From NCBI GenBank assembly GCA_036262075.1, contig DATAJO010000004.1, positions 62,001-126,000 on the forward strand: a DNA stretch of 64,000 nt, given 5' to 3'. A program made the position numbers and the translations under genes. The stretch comes from JACDBZ01 sp036262075. GTDB taxonomy: Bacteria; Chloroflexota; Limnocylindria; QHBO01. Positions 1-8,584 of the stretch are shown here, piece after piece. Numbering within the stretch: position 1 is the stretch's first letter; every line of letters starts with the position of its first letter. The notes beneath the pieces were generated by a model, which did no database searches, was not told the origin of the DNA, and saw only the letters and a list, made by a program, of their open reading frames with translations.

Positions 1-386
1 ATGTCGTCGCTCATGGCCATGACTTCCGCCTCGACGCCGATGCGCCGCAGCTCGTCCTCGCGCTGCGCCGGCTGGTTGGCGGCGATCGCGACCCGGTACC
101 CCGCCGCGCCCAACCCCTCGATCGCGCGGCGCGCATCGGGATAGAGGTCCTGCGGCTGGAAGCCGCCGTAGCTGGCCTCGACCTCGCCGATCCGATCGCG
201 CCAGTCATGCGCGTCGAAGAGCGCGAACACGTCGCGATAGTCACCGCCCCGCGCCAGGACGGCGCCGAGGCCCGCGAAGAACGTCAGGCGCGCGACGCCG
301 AGCAGGTCGGCCCATACGCCCCAGATCCTCGTCTCCTCGATGAGCGTCTCGCCGACGTCGAGGCAGACCCAGCGCTCGCCGCTCAC
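1..386 (-). CDS. HAD-family hydrolase, C-terminus cut by window edge
   Basis: This is the first ~128 residues of a HAD-superfamily hydrolase whose 3' end lies outside the window. Near the start it has LDVGETL, a HAD motif I variant with the nucleophilic Asp followed by Gly-Glu-Thr. A segment around residues 95-110 (GYRVAIAANQP) matches the motif II region, where Ser/Thr is replaced by Ala-Asn as in some HAD subgroups. The GTG start at 386 is chosen because it overlaps by 4 nt (GTGA) the stop of a 19-codon upstream ORF and has a G-rich stretch before it. The substrate cannot be inferred. An unrelated second HAD gene lies near 57 kb. Confidence 0.8.
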   Translation of the reverse strand, partial: MSGERWVCLDVGETLIEETRIWGVWADLLGVARLTFFAGLGAVLARGGDYRDVFALFDAHDWRDRIGEVEASYGGFQPQDLYPDARRAIEGLGAAGYRVAIAANQPAQREDELRRIGVEAEVMAMSDD

Positions 387-442
387 TCGGCCGGCTCCCC
401 CGCCAGGATGCGTCGCGCCCGCTGAGCTGATGGATCGGACAT
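383..442 (-). CDS. 19-aa leader ORF coupled to the HAD gene
   Basis: This short ORF encodes MSDPSAQRARRILAGEPAE. It begins 7 nt downstream of a TAGCAT -10 box, so its mRNA would be leaderless, and its TGA overlaps the GTG start of the HAD gene. That geometry suggests translational coupling. It could be a real micro-protein, a regulatory uORF or a chance ORF. I recognise no family. Confidence 0.4.
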   Translation of the reverse strand: MSDPSAQRARRILAGEPAE

Positions 443-449
443 GGGGACG

Positions 450-455
450 ATGCTA
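450..455 (-). promoter_or_regulatory. Leaderless -10 box TAGCAT
   Basis: TAGCAT lies 7 nt before the ATG at 442 on the minus strand. No convincing -35 is seen because the upstream DNA is a terminator hairpin. Confidence 0.5.
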
Positions 456-463
456 GACGGACT

Positions 464-494
464 GAGGCCCGCCGAGTCGGGCTCGGCGGGCCTC
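464..494 (-). terminator. Strong hairpin after the 5'-nucleotidase
   Basis: A perfect 13-bp inverted repeat (GAGGCCCGCCGAG and its complement) with a 5-nt loop sits just downstream of the nucleotidase stop at 518. There is no T-tract on the minus strand, so it is a probable terminator or mRNA 3'-end stabiliser rather than a textbook intrinsic terminator. Confidence 0.65.
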
Positions 495-517
495 ACCAGG
501 TGGTCGCGTTCGGGTTG

Positions 518-2308
518 CTACGGAGCGGGGACCTCGTTCACGCGATCGGTGCCGGGCGAGCTGACCGGGCTGAACTCATCGAGGTAGGCGATGAGCGCAT
601 CCAGGTCGACGCCGCCACCGACGCGCAATGCGGGGTCGATCTCGCGGAAGACGGTGAAGTTGTCACCGCCGTCGGCGAGGAAGTTGTTCACCGTGACGAT
701 GTAGGTCTGCGCCGGGTCGATCGGCACGCCGTTCAGCATCAGGTCCGTGACGCTGATGCTCGCGCAGTCACGTCGCGTCGTCGGCGGCGTCGTCGGCAGC
801 GGCGTGTCGACGAACGTCTTCGACAGCGTGTACGTGAAGCCTTCCGACACGCCGAGGTGCAGGAACGGCCGGCTCACACCCGCCGGCTGGCACTGCTGCT
901 CGAGGACCCGCTTGATCTGGTCACCGGTCATCGGGATCGTCTGCAGCAGGTTGCCGAACGGCTGGACGAGGAACGCCTCCTCGTACGTGATCGTGCCGGT
1001 GCCGATGTCCGCACGGACACCGCCGGGGTTCATGAACGCGATCTGCGCGCCGTTGTCGGCGGTGGCCCACAGCTGGGCATCGGCGATGAGGTTGCTGAGG
1101 CTCGACTCCGAGCCCCGATCCTCGGCACCGCTGGGTGTCGCCGCGCGGGTGAGCGGAGCGGCCGCCTCCCCGACGGGCTGCTGGCCGACGACGTCGGACA
1201 GCGGCTTCCACTTGTTGATGACCGCCGTCAGCGCCGGGTCGCGCGGGACGTCCTGCGTCACGACGTGGTTCTGTGCGGTCACGAGGTCACGACGGACGTC
1301 ATGCGTCCGCTTGTCGAGGACGAGGTCGACCTCGCTGATGACCCGCCCGAACGAGTACGCGCTGGTCACGCGTCGCGGCTGGCCCGCGGGATCGGTCAGG
1401 ACGCAGTTGTACGGCAGGTGGGTGTGCCCGGTGACCATGAGGTCGATCTCGGGATCGAGCGCGGCCTGGATCTGGAGGATCGGCCCGGAGATGCCCTCGC
1501 AGCCGTTCGGATTGGCGATGCTGGCCGGCTCACCGCCCTCGTGGAGGAGGACGACGATGGCCTCGACGCCCTGGGCCTTGAGCTCCGGCACGAGCGCGTT
1601 CGCCGTGGCGGCCTCGTCGAGGAAGCTCCAGCCGCGAATGCCAGCCTGGGCGACGAGGGCCGGGGTGCCCTCGAGCGTCATGCCGATGAAGCCGATCTTC
1701 ACGTTCTGGACCTTCGTGACCCAGTACGGCGGCAGGGCCGTATCGCCGGTCTCGTCGTTCACGACGTTCGCCGCGAGGTACCGGTAGTCGGCGCCCTCGA
1801 ACGGCTGGTCCGGGAAGTAGCAGCCGTCGACCGGGTGGCAGCCACCGTTCTGCATGCGCAGGAGCTCGGTCACGCCCTCGTCGAACTCGTGGTTGCCGAC
1901 GCTCGAGACGTCGAGGCCGAGTGCGTTGAGCGACTCGACCGACGGCTCGTCGTGGAACAGGCCCGACAGGAACGGCGAGCCACCCACGAGGTCACCGGCC
2001 GCGACCGTCAGGCTGTACTTGTTGCCCGCGCGGAGACGGTTGAGATGCGTGGCCAGGAACTCCGCGCCACCGGCCGGCGTGGACCCGACGGTGCCGGGCG
2101 TGTCCGACTCGAGATGGCCGTGGTAGTCGTTGAACGCGAGCAGCTGGACGGGAATGAGCTGGCCGGGCGGGTCGGGCTGCTTGGCCGCGGCGGGCAGCAC
2201 CACGGTCAGCGTGAGCAACGCCGTCGCGAGCACGGCGACCATGCGGCGCCAGAGCTGCTGGTTGCGACGGGCGTCGAGGGCTGCCGCGGCGGCCGATGGA
2301 ATCGACAT
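518..2308 (-). CDS. Secreted bifunctional metallophosphatase/5'-nucleotidase
   Basis: This 596-aa member of the UshA/YfkN family probably hydrolyses nucleotides or other phosphomonoesters outside the membrane. A hydrophobic segment at residues ~22-42 ending in Ala-Ala-Ala looks like a signal peptide. The calcineurin-like domain follows with FNDYHGHLE (~58-66), GNHEFDEG and GHTHLPYN, the dimetal ligands of the family. The C-terminal half contains the nucleotidase domain (NPGGVRADI, YEEAFLVQPFGN). The start at 2308 is preferred over 2335 because GGAGGAG lies about 10 nt upstream. There is no sortase motif or C-terminal TM anchor, so it is probably released or held loosely. The gene appears monocistronic. 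Upstream, 2309-2588 holds nothing recognisable beyond possible promoter sequence. Confidence 0.92.
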   Translation of the reverse strand: MSIPSAAAAALDARRNQQLWRRMVAVLATALLTLTVVLPAAAKQPDPPGQLIPVQLLAFNDYHGHLESDTPGTVGSTPAGGAEFLATHLNRLRAGNKYSLTVAAGDLVGGSPFLSGLFHDEPSVESLNALGLDVSSVGNHEFDEGVTELLRMQNGGCHPVDGCYFPDQPFEGADYRYLAANVVNDETGDTALPPYWVTKVQNVKIGFIGMTLEGTPALVAQAGIRGWSFLDEAATANALVPELKAQGVEAIVVLLHEGGEPASIANPNGCEGISGPILQIQAALDPEIDLMVTGHTHLPYNCVLTDPAGQPRRVTSAYSFGRVISEVDLVLDKRTHDVRRDLVTAQNHVVTQDVPRDPALTAVINKWKPLSDVVGQQPVGEAAAPLTRAATPSGAEDRGSESSLSNLIADAQLWATADNGAQIAFMNPGGVRADIGTGTITYEEAFLVQPFGNLLQTIPMTGDQIKRVLEQQCQPAGVSRPFLHLGVSEGFTYTLSKTFVDTPLPTTPPTTRRDCASISVTDLMLNGVPIDPAQTYIVTVNNFLADGGDNFTVFREIDPALRVGGGVDLDALIAYLDEFSPVSSPGTDRVNEVPAP

Positions 2309-2588
2309 CGCGAAGTCTCCTCCGAGCGCAATCAATGGTCGGGCAGTCGCCCGATCGGGGGCACCGCCGACGAATGGGTTCTACAGGGTACAGCCCCGAA
2401 CCGCAGCCGAACCAGCCATTCGACACCGATGAACGGTGCGTTGAGGCACCGATCGGCAGGATCAGCCGCGGCCACCGCCGAGCAGGTCGCCGATCGCGCG
2501 GCCCAGGCCGGAAGGGCGAACCGGCGGCGAGGCCGCCTCAGGCCCCGTTGGCTACCCCCACGGACACCGCCGGTGGCGGCGTCGGGAG

Positions 2589-3998
2589 CTAGGCCTGCTT
2601 GACGCCCTGGACGAGTGCCTCGACCGTCTCCTTGGCGTTGCCGAACAGCATCCGCGTCTTCTCGTTGCTGAACAGCGGGTTCGGGATGCCGGCGAAGCCG
2701 GTGCCGCGTCCGCGCTTGAGGACGATGATGTTCTTCGCCTGGTCGACGTTGAGGATCGGCATGCCGCTGATCGGCGAGCCGGGCTCACGCGCCAGCGGGT
2801 TGACGACGTCGTTGGCGCCGATGACGAGCGCGACGTCGGTATCGGCGAAGTCGTCGTTGATCTCGTCCATCTCCTGGAGCCGGTCGTACGGCACGTTCGC
2901 CTCGGCCAGGAGCACGTTCATATGGCCCGGCATGCGGCCCGCCACCGGGTGGATGGCGAACTGGACGTCGACGCCGCGTGCCACGAGGAGGTCCATGAGC
3001 TCGCGGACCGGGCCCTGCGCCTGGGCGACGGCCATGCCATAGCCGGGGACGATGATCACGCGCTTGCCGTAGGCCATGAGCACCGCGGCATCCTCGGCGT
3101 TGATCTCCTTGAGCGACTCCTCGCCCTCGCCGGCCGCAGCCGCCTCGCCGCCCGTGCCGAAGCCGGCGAACAGGACGTTGAAGAGCGACCGGTTCATGGC
3201 CTTGCACATGAGCTGCGTCAGGATCGTGCCGGAGGCGCCGACCAGCGTTCCGGCGATGAGCAACGCGTAGTTGCTCAGCACGAACCCGGTGGCGGCGACC
3301 GCGATGCCGGTGTAGGCGTTCAGCAGGCTGATCACGACCGGCATGTCGGCGCCGCCGATCGGCATGGTCAGCTGGACGCCGAGGACCAGCGCCAGGACGA
3401 CGAACAGGAGGAAGAGCGGCGTGCTCGGCTCGATCACGGCCACGTAGACGCCGAGGCCGATGAGCACCAGGAAGAGGAGCGCGGTGACCCACTGCGAGCC
3501 CGGATAGCGGACCGGGCGGGCGGCGATGACGCCCTGGAGCTTGCCCCACGCCACGATCGAGCCGGTCAGCGAGACGGAGCCGATGATCGCCCCGAGGAGG
3601 GTGGCGATGATGAATGGCAGTGGAAGCAGCTCGCCCGGATGCAGCTCCTGGTCGCGCAGGAACTCCACCACGGCCACGAGTGCCGCCGCGCCGCCACCGG
3701 CGCCGTTGAAGATGGCCACCATCTGCGGCATGGCGGTCATGGCCACGCGCTTGGCGCCCAGCCAGCCGGCCACCGCGCCGATGGCGCCGCCGACGGCGAC
3801 GATCCACCAGTTCTCGAGCATGCCCTCGGTGGTGAAGAAGGTCCACGCCACGACGAGCGCCATGCCGGCGGCGCCGAGCAGGTTGCCGGTGCGCGCCGTC
3901 TTCGGGCTGGCGAGGAACTTGAGGGCGAAGATGAAGGTGACGCTGGCGACGAGCCAGACCAGGAAGGTCAGGACGTCGAGCGTGCTCAGGTCTTCCAT
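2589..3998 (-). CDS. pntB: NAD(P) transhydrogenase subunit beta
   Basis: This is the 469-aa membrane beta subunit of proton-translocating transhydrogenase, which couples proton flow to hydride transfer from NADH to NADP+. The first ~270 residues carry about eight or nine hydrophobic helices. The C-terminal NADP(H)-binding domain begins near residue 290 and has the signature VPGYGMAVAQAQ and the distal GANDVVNPLAR and GTGFAGIPNPLF elements. Its ATG follows immediately after the TAG of pntA2 with no gap, so the three pnt genes form one operon. It is likely the main NADPH source for the biosynthetic genes in this window. Confidence 0.96.
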   Translation of the reverse strand: MEDLSTLDVLTFLVWLVASVTFIFALKFLASPKTARTGNLLGAAGMALVVAWTFFTTEGMLENWWIVAVGGAIGAVAGWLGAKRVAMTAMPQMVAIFNGAGGGAAALVAVVEFLRDQELHPGELLPLPFIIATLLGAIIGSVSLTGSIVAWGKLQGVIAARPVRYPGSQWVTALLFLVLIGLGVYVAVIEPSTPLFLLFVVLALVLGVQLTMPIGGADMPVVISLLNAYTGIAVAATGFVLSNYALLIAGTLVGASGTILTQLMCKAMNRSLFNVLFAGFGTGGEAAAAGEGEESLKEINAEDAAVLMAYGKRVIIVPGYGMAVAQAQGPVRELMDLLVARGVDVQFAIHPVAGRMPGHMNVLLAEANVPYDRLQEMDEINDDFADTDVALVIGANDVVNPLAREPGSPISGMPILNVDQAKNIIVLKRGRGTGFAGIPNPLFSNEKTRMLFGNAKETVEALVQGVKQA

Positions 3999-4304
3999 CT
4001 AGCCGCGACCTCCGCCCCGGCCCTTGAACATCTCGAGCATCCGGTCGGTGACCGTGAAGCCGCCGACGACGTTGATCGTGCCGAGGATGACGGCGATCAA
4101 CGAGAGCAGGATCGCGATCGGGCTGTCCGCCGTGGCGGCGACCAGCATGGCGCCGACGACGATGACGCCGTGGACGGCATTCGCGCCGCTCATGAGCGGC
4201 GTGTGAAGCATGGTCGGCACCTTCGACACGACCTCGTAGCCGACGAACGCGGCGAGGACGAGGATGAAGAGCGCCGAGAGCAGCTCGAAGGCGGAGAGCT
4301 CCAT
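3999..4304 (-). CDS. pntA2: NAD(P) transhydrogenase alpha subunit, membrane part
   Basis: This 101-aa protein contains three hydrophobic helices (MELSAFELLSALFILVLAAF at the start, then ANAVHGVIVVGAML and SPIAILLSLIAVILG) and matches the C-terminal membrane segment of E. coli PntA. In this and many other bacteria alpha is split into a soluble A1 and a membrane A2 chain. It lies 5 nt after pntA1 and abuts pntB. The C-terminus ends in a Gly/Arg-rich tail. Confidence 0.93.
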   Translation of the reverse strand: MELSAFELLSALFILVLAAFVGYEVVSKVPTMLHTPLMSGANAVHGVIVVGAMLVAATADSPIAILLSLIAVILGTINVVGGFTVTDRMLEMFKGRGGGRG

Positions 4305-4309
4305 CGGTC

Positions 4310-5563
4310 TTATGCGTCCTTCGTTGATTCGGGAGCCGATGCCGGCTCCGCCGGCGCATCGGTCGTTGGCTCTGAGGAGGTGACGGCGGGCTCGGGCGTG
4401 GCCGGCGCCGGGTTGGCCGGCTCGATGCCGAGCGCCCTGGCGGTCGCTTCGTGGACGACCTTGCCGTCGTGGGTGATCGTCGCGCCCCTCGTGATCTCGT
4501 CCTCGAAGTCGAGCTTCAGCTCGCGCTCCGGAGCGAGGTGCTTGATGAGGGTGTGGATGTTCTTGGCGTACATCTGCGTCGCGCTGTGGGGCATCGTGGC
4601 CGGCAGGTTCGTGATGCCGACGATGCGCACGCCGTGGCGCACGACCTCCCGGTTCGGCTCGGTGCCCTCGACGTTGCCGCCCATCTCGGCCGCCATGTCG
4701 ACGATGACGCTGCCCGGCTTCATGCTCTTCAGCATCTCCTCGGTCACCAGCTTCGGCGCCGGGCGACCGGGGATGAGGGCGGTGGTGATGATGAAGTCCG
4801 CCTCCTTCACCCGCTCGGCGATGAGCTCGGCCTGGCGGCGCTTGTAGTCCTCGCTCATCTCGCGGGCGTAGCCGCCGGCGGTCTCGGCCTGCGCCTTCTC
4901 CTCGTCGGTCATCTCGACCTCGATGAACGTGGCGCCCAGGCTCTCGACCTGCTCCTTCACGACGGGACGGACGTCGGTGGCCTCGACCACGGCGCCCAGG
5001 CGGCGGGCGGTGCCGATGGCCATGAGCCCCGCGACGCCGGCGCCCATGATGATTCCCTTCGCCGGCCGGATCGTGCCGGCCGCGGTGGTCAGCAGCGGGA
5101 AGAACTTCGGCAGCCGATCGGCGGCGATGATCACCGCCTTGTAGCCGCCGACCGTGGCCTGCGAGCTGAGCGTGTCCATCGACTGCGCGCGGGTGATGCG
5201 CGGGATGGCGTCCATGCTGATGGCCGTGACGCCCCGCCTGGCGAGCTGCTCGGCAAGCTGCGGGCGGGCGAGCGTGCCCAGGGTGCCGATGAGGACGCTG
5301 CCCTTGCGCAGCATCTCCACCTCCTCGTCGGAGGGGCGCCCGACGCGGAGGACCATGTCGGCCTGGCTGTAGAGCGTCGCCGCGTCGGGGACGATCGTCG
5401 CCCCGGCCTCGCGGTACGCGTCGTCGGGGTTGGAGGAGGCCTCGCCGGCGCCAGCCTGGACGAGGACCTCGTGACCGTCGGCGACGAGCTGGCCGGCGAT
5501 CTGGGGCGTGAGAGCGACGCGCGTCTCGCCTTCGGCGGTCTCGCGCGGGACAGCGATCTTCAT
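4310..5563 (-). CDS. pntA1: NAD(P) transhydrogenase alpha subunit, NAD-binding part
   Basis: This 417-aa soluble NAD(H)-binding subunit belongs to the alanine dehydrogenase/PNT family. It starts MKIAVPRETAEGETRVALTP, the family N-terminus. The NAD fold is seen around residues 160-200 (GIIMGAGVAGLMAIGTARRLGA, VEATDVRP). The mobile loop region has KDFIITTALIPGRPAPKLV-like sequence, and the last ~40 residues are an Ala/Pro/Thr tail. It is the first gene of pntA1-A2-B. It is divergent from the ABC exporter genes, with about 187 bp between them. Confidence 0.95.
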   Translation of the reverse strand: MKIAVPRETAEGETRVALTPQIAGQLVADGHEVLVQAGAGEASSNPDDAYREAGATIVPDAATLYSQADMVLRVGRPSDEEVEMLRKGSVLIGTLGTLARPQLAEQLARRGVTAISMDAIPRITRAQSMDTLSSQATVGGYKAVIIAADRLPKFFPLLTTAAGTIRPAKGIIMGAGVAGLMAIGTARRLGAVVEATDVRPVVKEQVESLGATFIEVEMTDEEKAQAETAGGYAREMSEDYKRRQAELIAERVKEADFIITTALIPGRPAPKLVTEEMLKSMKPGSVIVDMAAEMGGNVEGTEPNREVVRHGVRIVGITNLPATMPHSATQMYAKNIHTLIKHLAPERELKLDFEDEITRGATITHDGKVVHEATARALGIEPANPAPATPEPAVTSSEPTTDAPAEPASAPESTKDA

Positions 5564-5700
5564 CCGGATCCGTCTCTAGGAAATGGGCCTGTCACGGACG
5601 AACCGCCGCAGCCATCCATAGTCGGGCGCGTGGCGGTTCGGGATCCAGAGTGTACCAGAGCCACCGGTGCGGGCGTTCGACGCCGATCGGACCCATCGGC

Positions 5701-5706
5701 TAGATT
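5701..5706 (+). promoter_or_regulatory. Putative -10 box TAGATT for the ABC exporter
   Basis: TAGATT lies about 44 nt before the ATG at 5751. An SD-like GGAGG at 5734-5738 falls in the predicted short 5' UTR, so this promoter differs from the leaderless ones nearby. Confidence 0.4.
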
Positions 5707-5750
5707 GGACGCGTCCCCCGTCCTGCCCCGCCTGGAGGCCGAGCCCCGCG

Positions 5751-6737
5751 ATGTCCCTCGTGGTCGACTCCATCTCGAAGCGCTTCGGCCCGATCGTCGC
5801 GCTCCGTGACGCGAGCTTCACCGTCGAGCCCGGCCAGATCTTCGGGCTCCTCGGCGCGAACGGCGCGGGCAAGACGACGTCGATGCGGATCGTGCTCGAC
5901 ATCCTCCGCCCCGACAGCGGCCGCGTCACGTGGAAGGGCGTCGAGAACACGGCCCTCCCCCGCCGCACGTGGGGCTACCTGCCCGAGGAGCGCGGCCTCT
6001 ATCCGCGCATGAAGGTCGGCGAGCAGCTGCGCTTCTTCGCCGCCCTGTACGGCGTGCCGGAGCGCCAGGCATCGACCGAGATCGCCCACTGGCTCGAGCG
6101 CTTCCGCATCCCGGACTACGTCGACCGGCGGGTCGAGGAGCTCTCGAAGGGCAACCAGCAGAAGATCCAGTTCGTCGCCGCCATCCTCCACGACCCCGAC
6201 GTCCTGATCATGGACGAGCCGTTCACCGGGCTCGACCCGATCAACGTGCGGCTGCTGAAGGAGGCGTTCCTCGCCATGCGCGATCGCGGCAAGACGCTCG
6301 TGTTCAGCACGCACCAGATGGAGCAGGTCGAGGAGCTGTGCGAGTCGATCGCCATCGTCGACGGTGGGCGGGTCGTCGTCGCCGGGCCGGTGCGCGAGGT
6401 GAAGCGGAGCATGAATCGCCGCATGGTGCGCCTGGCCACCGAGAGCGAGGGGAACGGAGCGGCCTGGCTCGGCGACCTGCCGGGGATCGAGGTCGTCGCG
6501 CGGCGCGCGGACTACGTCGAGGTCGTCGTCCCGTCGGACCGCGACCCGCAGACGATCCTCACCACCGCGCTCGAGCGCGGTGAGCGGGTGACCCGCTTCG
6601 AGATCGCCGACCCGAGCCTCGAGGAGATCTTCGTGGCGCACGTCGGCCGGCGGGCGACGAGCGACGAGGAGGAGCACCTGGCCGATACGGGCGCGGCCGC
6701 CGCGGCCGCCTCCGCCCCGGGTGAGGAGCCGAGATGA
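5751..6737 (+). CDS. ABC transporter ATP-binding protein (ABC-2 exporter)
   Basis: This 328-aa nucleotide-binding subunit powers an ABC-2 type exporter. It has Walker A GANGAGKTTS (~38-47), signature LSKGNQQK, Walker B VLIMDEPFTGLDP and the switch His in STHQMEQ. Residues after ~215 form the DUF4162-like C-terminal extension found in NatA-type ATPases. The start at 5751 begins MSLVVDSISKRFG and has GGAGG upstream. The upstream in-frame Met is rejected because the added residues look non-coding. The stop overlaps the permease start by 4 nt (ATGA). The likely substrate is an ion or small toxic compound by analogy with NatAB, but this is not shown. Confidence 0.93.
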   Translation: MSLVVDSISKRFGPIVALRDASFTVEPGQIFGLLGANGAGKTTSMRIVLDILRPDSGRVTWKGVENTALPRRTWGYLPEERGLYPRMKVGEQLRFFAALYGVPERQASTEIAHWLERFRIPDYVDRRVEELSKGNQQKIQFVAAILHDPDVLIMDEPFTGLDPINVRLLKEAFLAMRDRGKTLVFSTHQMEQVEELCESIAIVDGGRVVVAGPVREVKRSMNRRMVRLATESEGNGAAWLGDLPGIEVVARRADYVEVVVPSDRDPQTILTTALERGERVTRFEIADPSLEEIFVAHVGRRATSDEEEHLADTGAAAAAASAPGEEPR

Positions 6738-8020
6738 ACCTGTTCCCGAACGCCTGGCACGTCGCGCGGCGCGAGTACGCGGTCCGGGTCCGCACCCGGC
6801 CGTTCGTCATCACCACCCTGATCCTCGCCGCGGTCGCGGCCATCGTCGTCCTGCTGCCGACGATCCTCGACGCGGTCGGCGTCGACGACCCGCCCAGGAT
6901 CGGCCTCGCCACGGTCGACGTCGGCGAGCTGCCGGTCGACCCGGCCCAGGTCATCGCCCTGGGCTTCGGCACGCCCGAGGAGCCGGCCGAGGTCGTCCCG
7001 GTCGACGACGTCGAGGCGGCGCGTCAGCAGGTGCGCGACGAGGAGCTCGACTTCCTCATCGTCATCGAGCGCGGCGCGGACGAGGACCTCGAGTTCGAGC
7101 TGTTCGGCGAGGCCGGGCCGGTGAGCGAGACGCGTGCCCGGGCCCAGGCCATCACCCAGCAGATCGCCCAGCAGGACCGGCTGGCGCGCATCGGCCTGTC
7201 CGAGGAGGAACGGGCCGTGCTGACGGCGCCGGTCGCGTTCGAGGTCGTGTCGCCGGACGAGGGCAGCGGCGGGCCGGAGGGCGAGGAGTTCGGTGGCGCC
7301 TACCTCCTCGGCTGGGCCGTGCTGGTCCTCACGTTCATGGCGATCCTCACCTACGGCAACTGGGTGGCGCAGAGCGTGGCCGAGGAGAAGTCGAACCGGG
7401 TGATGGAGCTGCTGATCACCGCGGCCACGCCGCGGCAGCTGCTCGCCGGCAAGGTCATCGGCACCGGCGCGGCCGGGCTGACGCAGTACGTCGTCGTGCT
7501 TGCCGTCGCGGCCGTCGCCTTCGTCGCCTCCGAGCCGATCGCCGCCAGGCTCGGCGTCGAGGGCGCCGGCCCGGGCATCAACCTGCCGGACATCTCGCCG
7601 TTCGCGGTCCTCGCCTTCACGCTGTTCTTCTTCGGCGGCTTCCTCCTGTACTCGACGCTCTACGCCGCCGCCGGCTCGATGGTCAGCCGCATCGAGGACG
7701 TCCAGCAGGCATCGGGGCCGCTCCTCATCCTGGCCATGGGCGGCTACTTCGCCGCCATCACGGCCATTAACGTGCCGGACGCCGAGTGGGTCGCGACGCT
7801 GTCGCTCGTGCCGTTCTTCAGCCCGTACCTCATGCCGATCCGGATGCTGCTCGGCACGACGCCCGGCGTCGCCGAGATCGGTCTCGCGCTCGGGCTCCTG
7901 GCCGTGACGATCGTCATCGCCGTCTGGGTCGCGGCGCGGATCTACAGCGCCGGCGTCCTGCTCTACGGACAGCGCGTCGGGCTCCGCAACGTCCTGCGCG
8001 CCACGCGGGTGGCACGCTGA
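6734..8020 (+). CDS. ABC-2 type exporter permease (NatB-like)
   Basis: This 428-aa permease partners the preceding ATPase. An N-terminal helix (residues ~24-45) is followed by a ~150-residue extracytoplasmic domain rich in Asp/Glu. Five more hydrophobic segments then run from about residue 195 to the end. The sequence AEEKSNRVMELLITAATPRQLLAGK is the conserved cytoplasmic loop of ABC2_membrane_3/NatB permeases. The gene is translationally coupled to its ATPase. Its TGA overlaps the likely non-AUG start of the macro-domain gene. Confidence 0.92.
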   Translation: MNLFPNAWHVARREYAVRVRTRPFVITTLILAAVAAIVVLLPTILDAVGVDDPPRIGLATVDVGELPVDPAQVIALGFGTPEEPAEVVPVDDVEAARQQVRDEELDFLIVIERGADEDLEFELFGEAGPVSETRARAQAITQQIAQQDRLARIGLSEEERAVLTAPVAFEVVSPDEGSGGPEGEEFGGAYLLGWAVLVLTFMAILTYGNWVAQSVAEEKSNRVMELLITAATPRQLLAGKVIGTGAAGLTQYVVVLAVAAVAFVASEPIAARLGVEGAGPGINLPDISPFAVLAFTLFFFGGFLLYSTLYAAAGSMVSRIEDVQQASGPLLILAMGGYFAAITAINVPDAEWVATLSLVPFFSPYLMPIRMLLGTTPGVAEIGLALGLLAVTIVIAVWVAARIYSAGVLLYGQRVGLRNVLRATRVAR

Positions 8021-8574
8021 GCCGATCGATCACGATCCGCGGCCGCACCCTGGAGATCACCCGGGGCGACATCACCCGCGAGCGGGTCGACGCCATCGCC
8101 AACGCGGCGAACAGCGCGCTCCGTGGCGGAGGCGGCGTGGACGGAGCCATCCATCGGGCCGCGGGGCCCGGCCTCCTCGCGGAGCTCCGCGAGAAGTACC
8201 CCAACGGCACGCCCACCGGCACCGCGGTCGTGACGTCCGGCCACGACCTCCCGGCCCGCTGGGTGTTCCACGCCGTCGGTCCGATCTGGCGCGGCGGCGG
8301 CCACGGTGAGGCCGAGCTCCTCGCCAGCGCGTATCGGTCCTGCCTGCGCCTGGCCGACGAGGTCGGGGCCCGCAGCATCGCCTTCCCGGCCATCAGCATG
8401 GGCATCTACGGCTACCCGGGCGAGGAGGGCGCGCGGGTGGCGGTCACCACGGTGGCCGACTATCTCGCCGGCGAGACGGGCATCGAGTTCGTGCGCTTCG
8501 TGCTCTTCAGCGAGGAGACGTACGCGCTGTTCGAGGCGGCGCTCGACCGCCTCGCCACCGCGACGGCGGAGTAG
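8017..8574 (+). CDS. Macro-domain (ADP-ribose binding/hydrolase) protein
   Basis: This ~185-aa single macro domain is probably a mono-ADP-ribose or O-acetyl-ADP-ribose hydrolase of the MacroD/YmdB type. The motifs are GDITRERVDAIANAANSALRGGGGVDGAIHRAAG (the catalytic loop, here given by its key residues Asn-Ala-Ala-Asn and Gly-Gly-Gly-Val-Asp) and the phosphate loop AFPAISMGIYGYP. Homology must begin before residue 13, yet no ATG, GTG or TTG exists there in frame. The CTG at 8017 overlapping the permease TGA is the nearest candidate. The gene may be read by termination-reinitiation from the permease. It is embedded between two ABC exporters with no evident functional link. Confidence 0.8.
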   Translation: MSRSITIRGRTLEITRGDITRERVDAIANAANSALRGGGGVDGAIHRAAGPGLLAELREKYPNGTPTGTAVVTSGHDLPARWVFHAVGPIWRGGGHGEAELLASAYRSCLRLADEVGARSIAFPAISMGIYGYPGEEGARVAVTTVADYLAGETGIEFVRFVLFSEETYALFEAALDRLATATAE

Positions 8575-8577
8575 CAT
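8572..8577 (+). promoter_or_regulatory. Leaderless -10 box TAGCAT
   Basis: TAGCAT lies 7 nt before the ATG at 8585 and overlaps the TAG stop of the macro-domain gene. Confidence 0.5.
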
Positions 8578-8584
8578 CGAGCCG

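Noticed and set aside
500..2602. 700-aa plus-strand ORF
   Set aside because: It is the reverse complement of the 5'-nucleotidase, with Arg/Asp-rich low-complexity sequence and no family motifs; a high-GC shadow.
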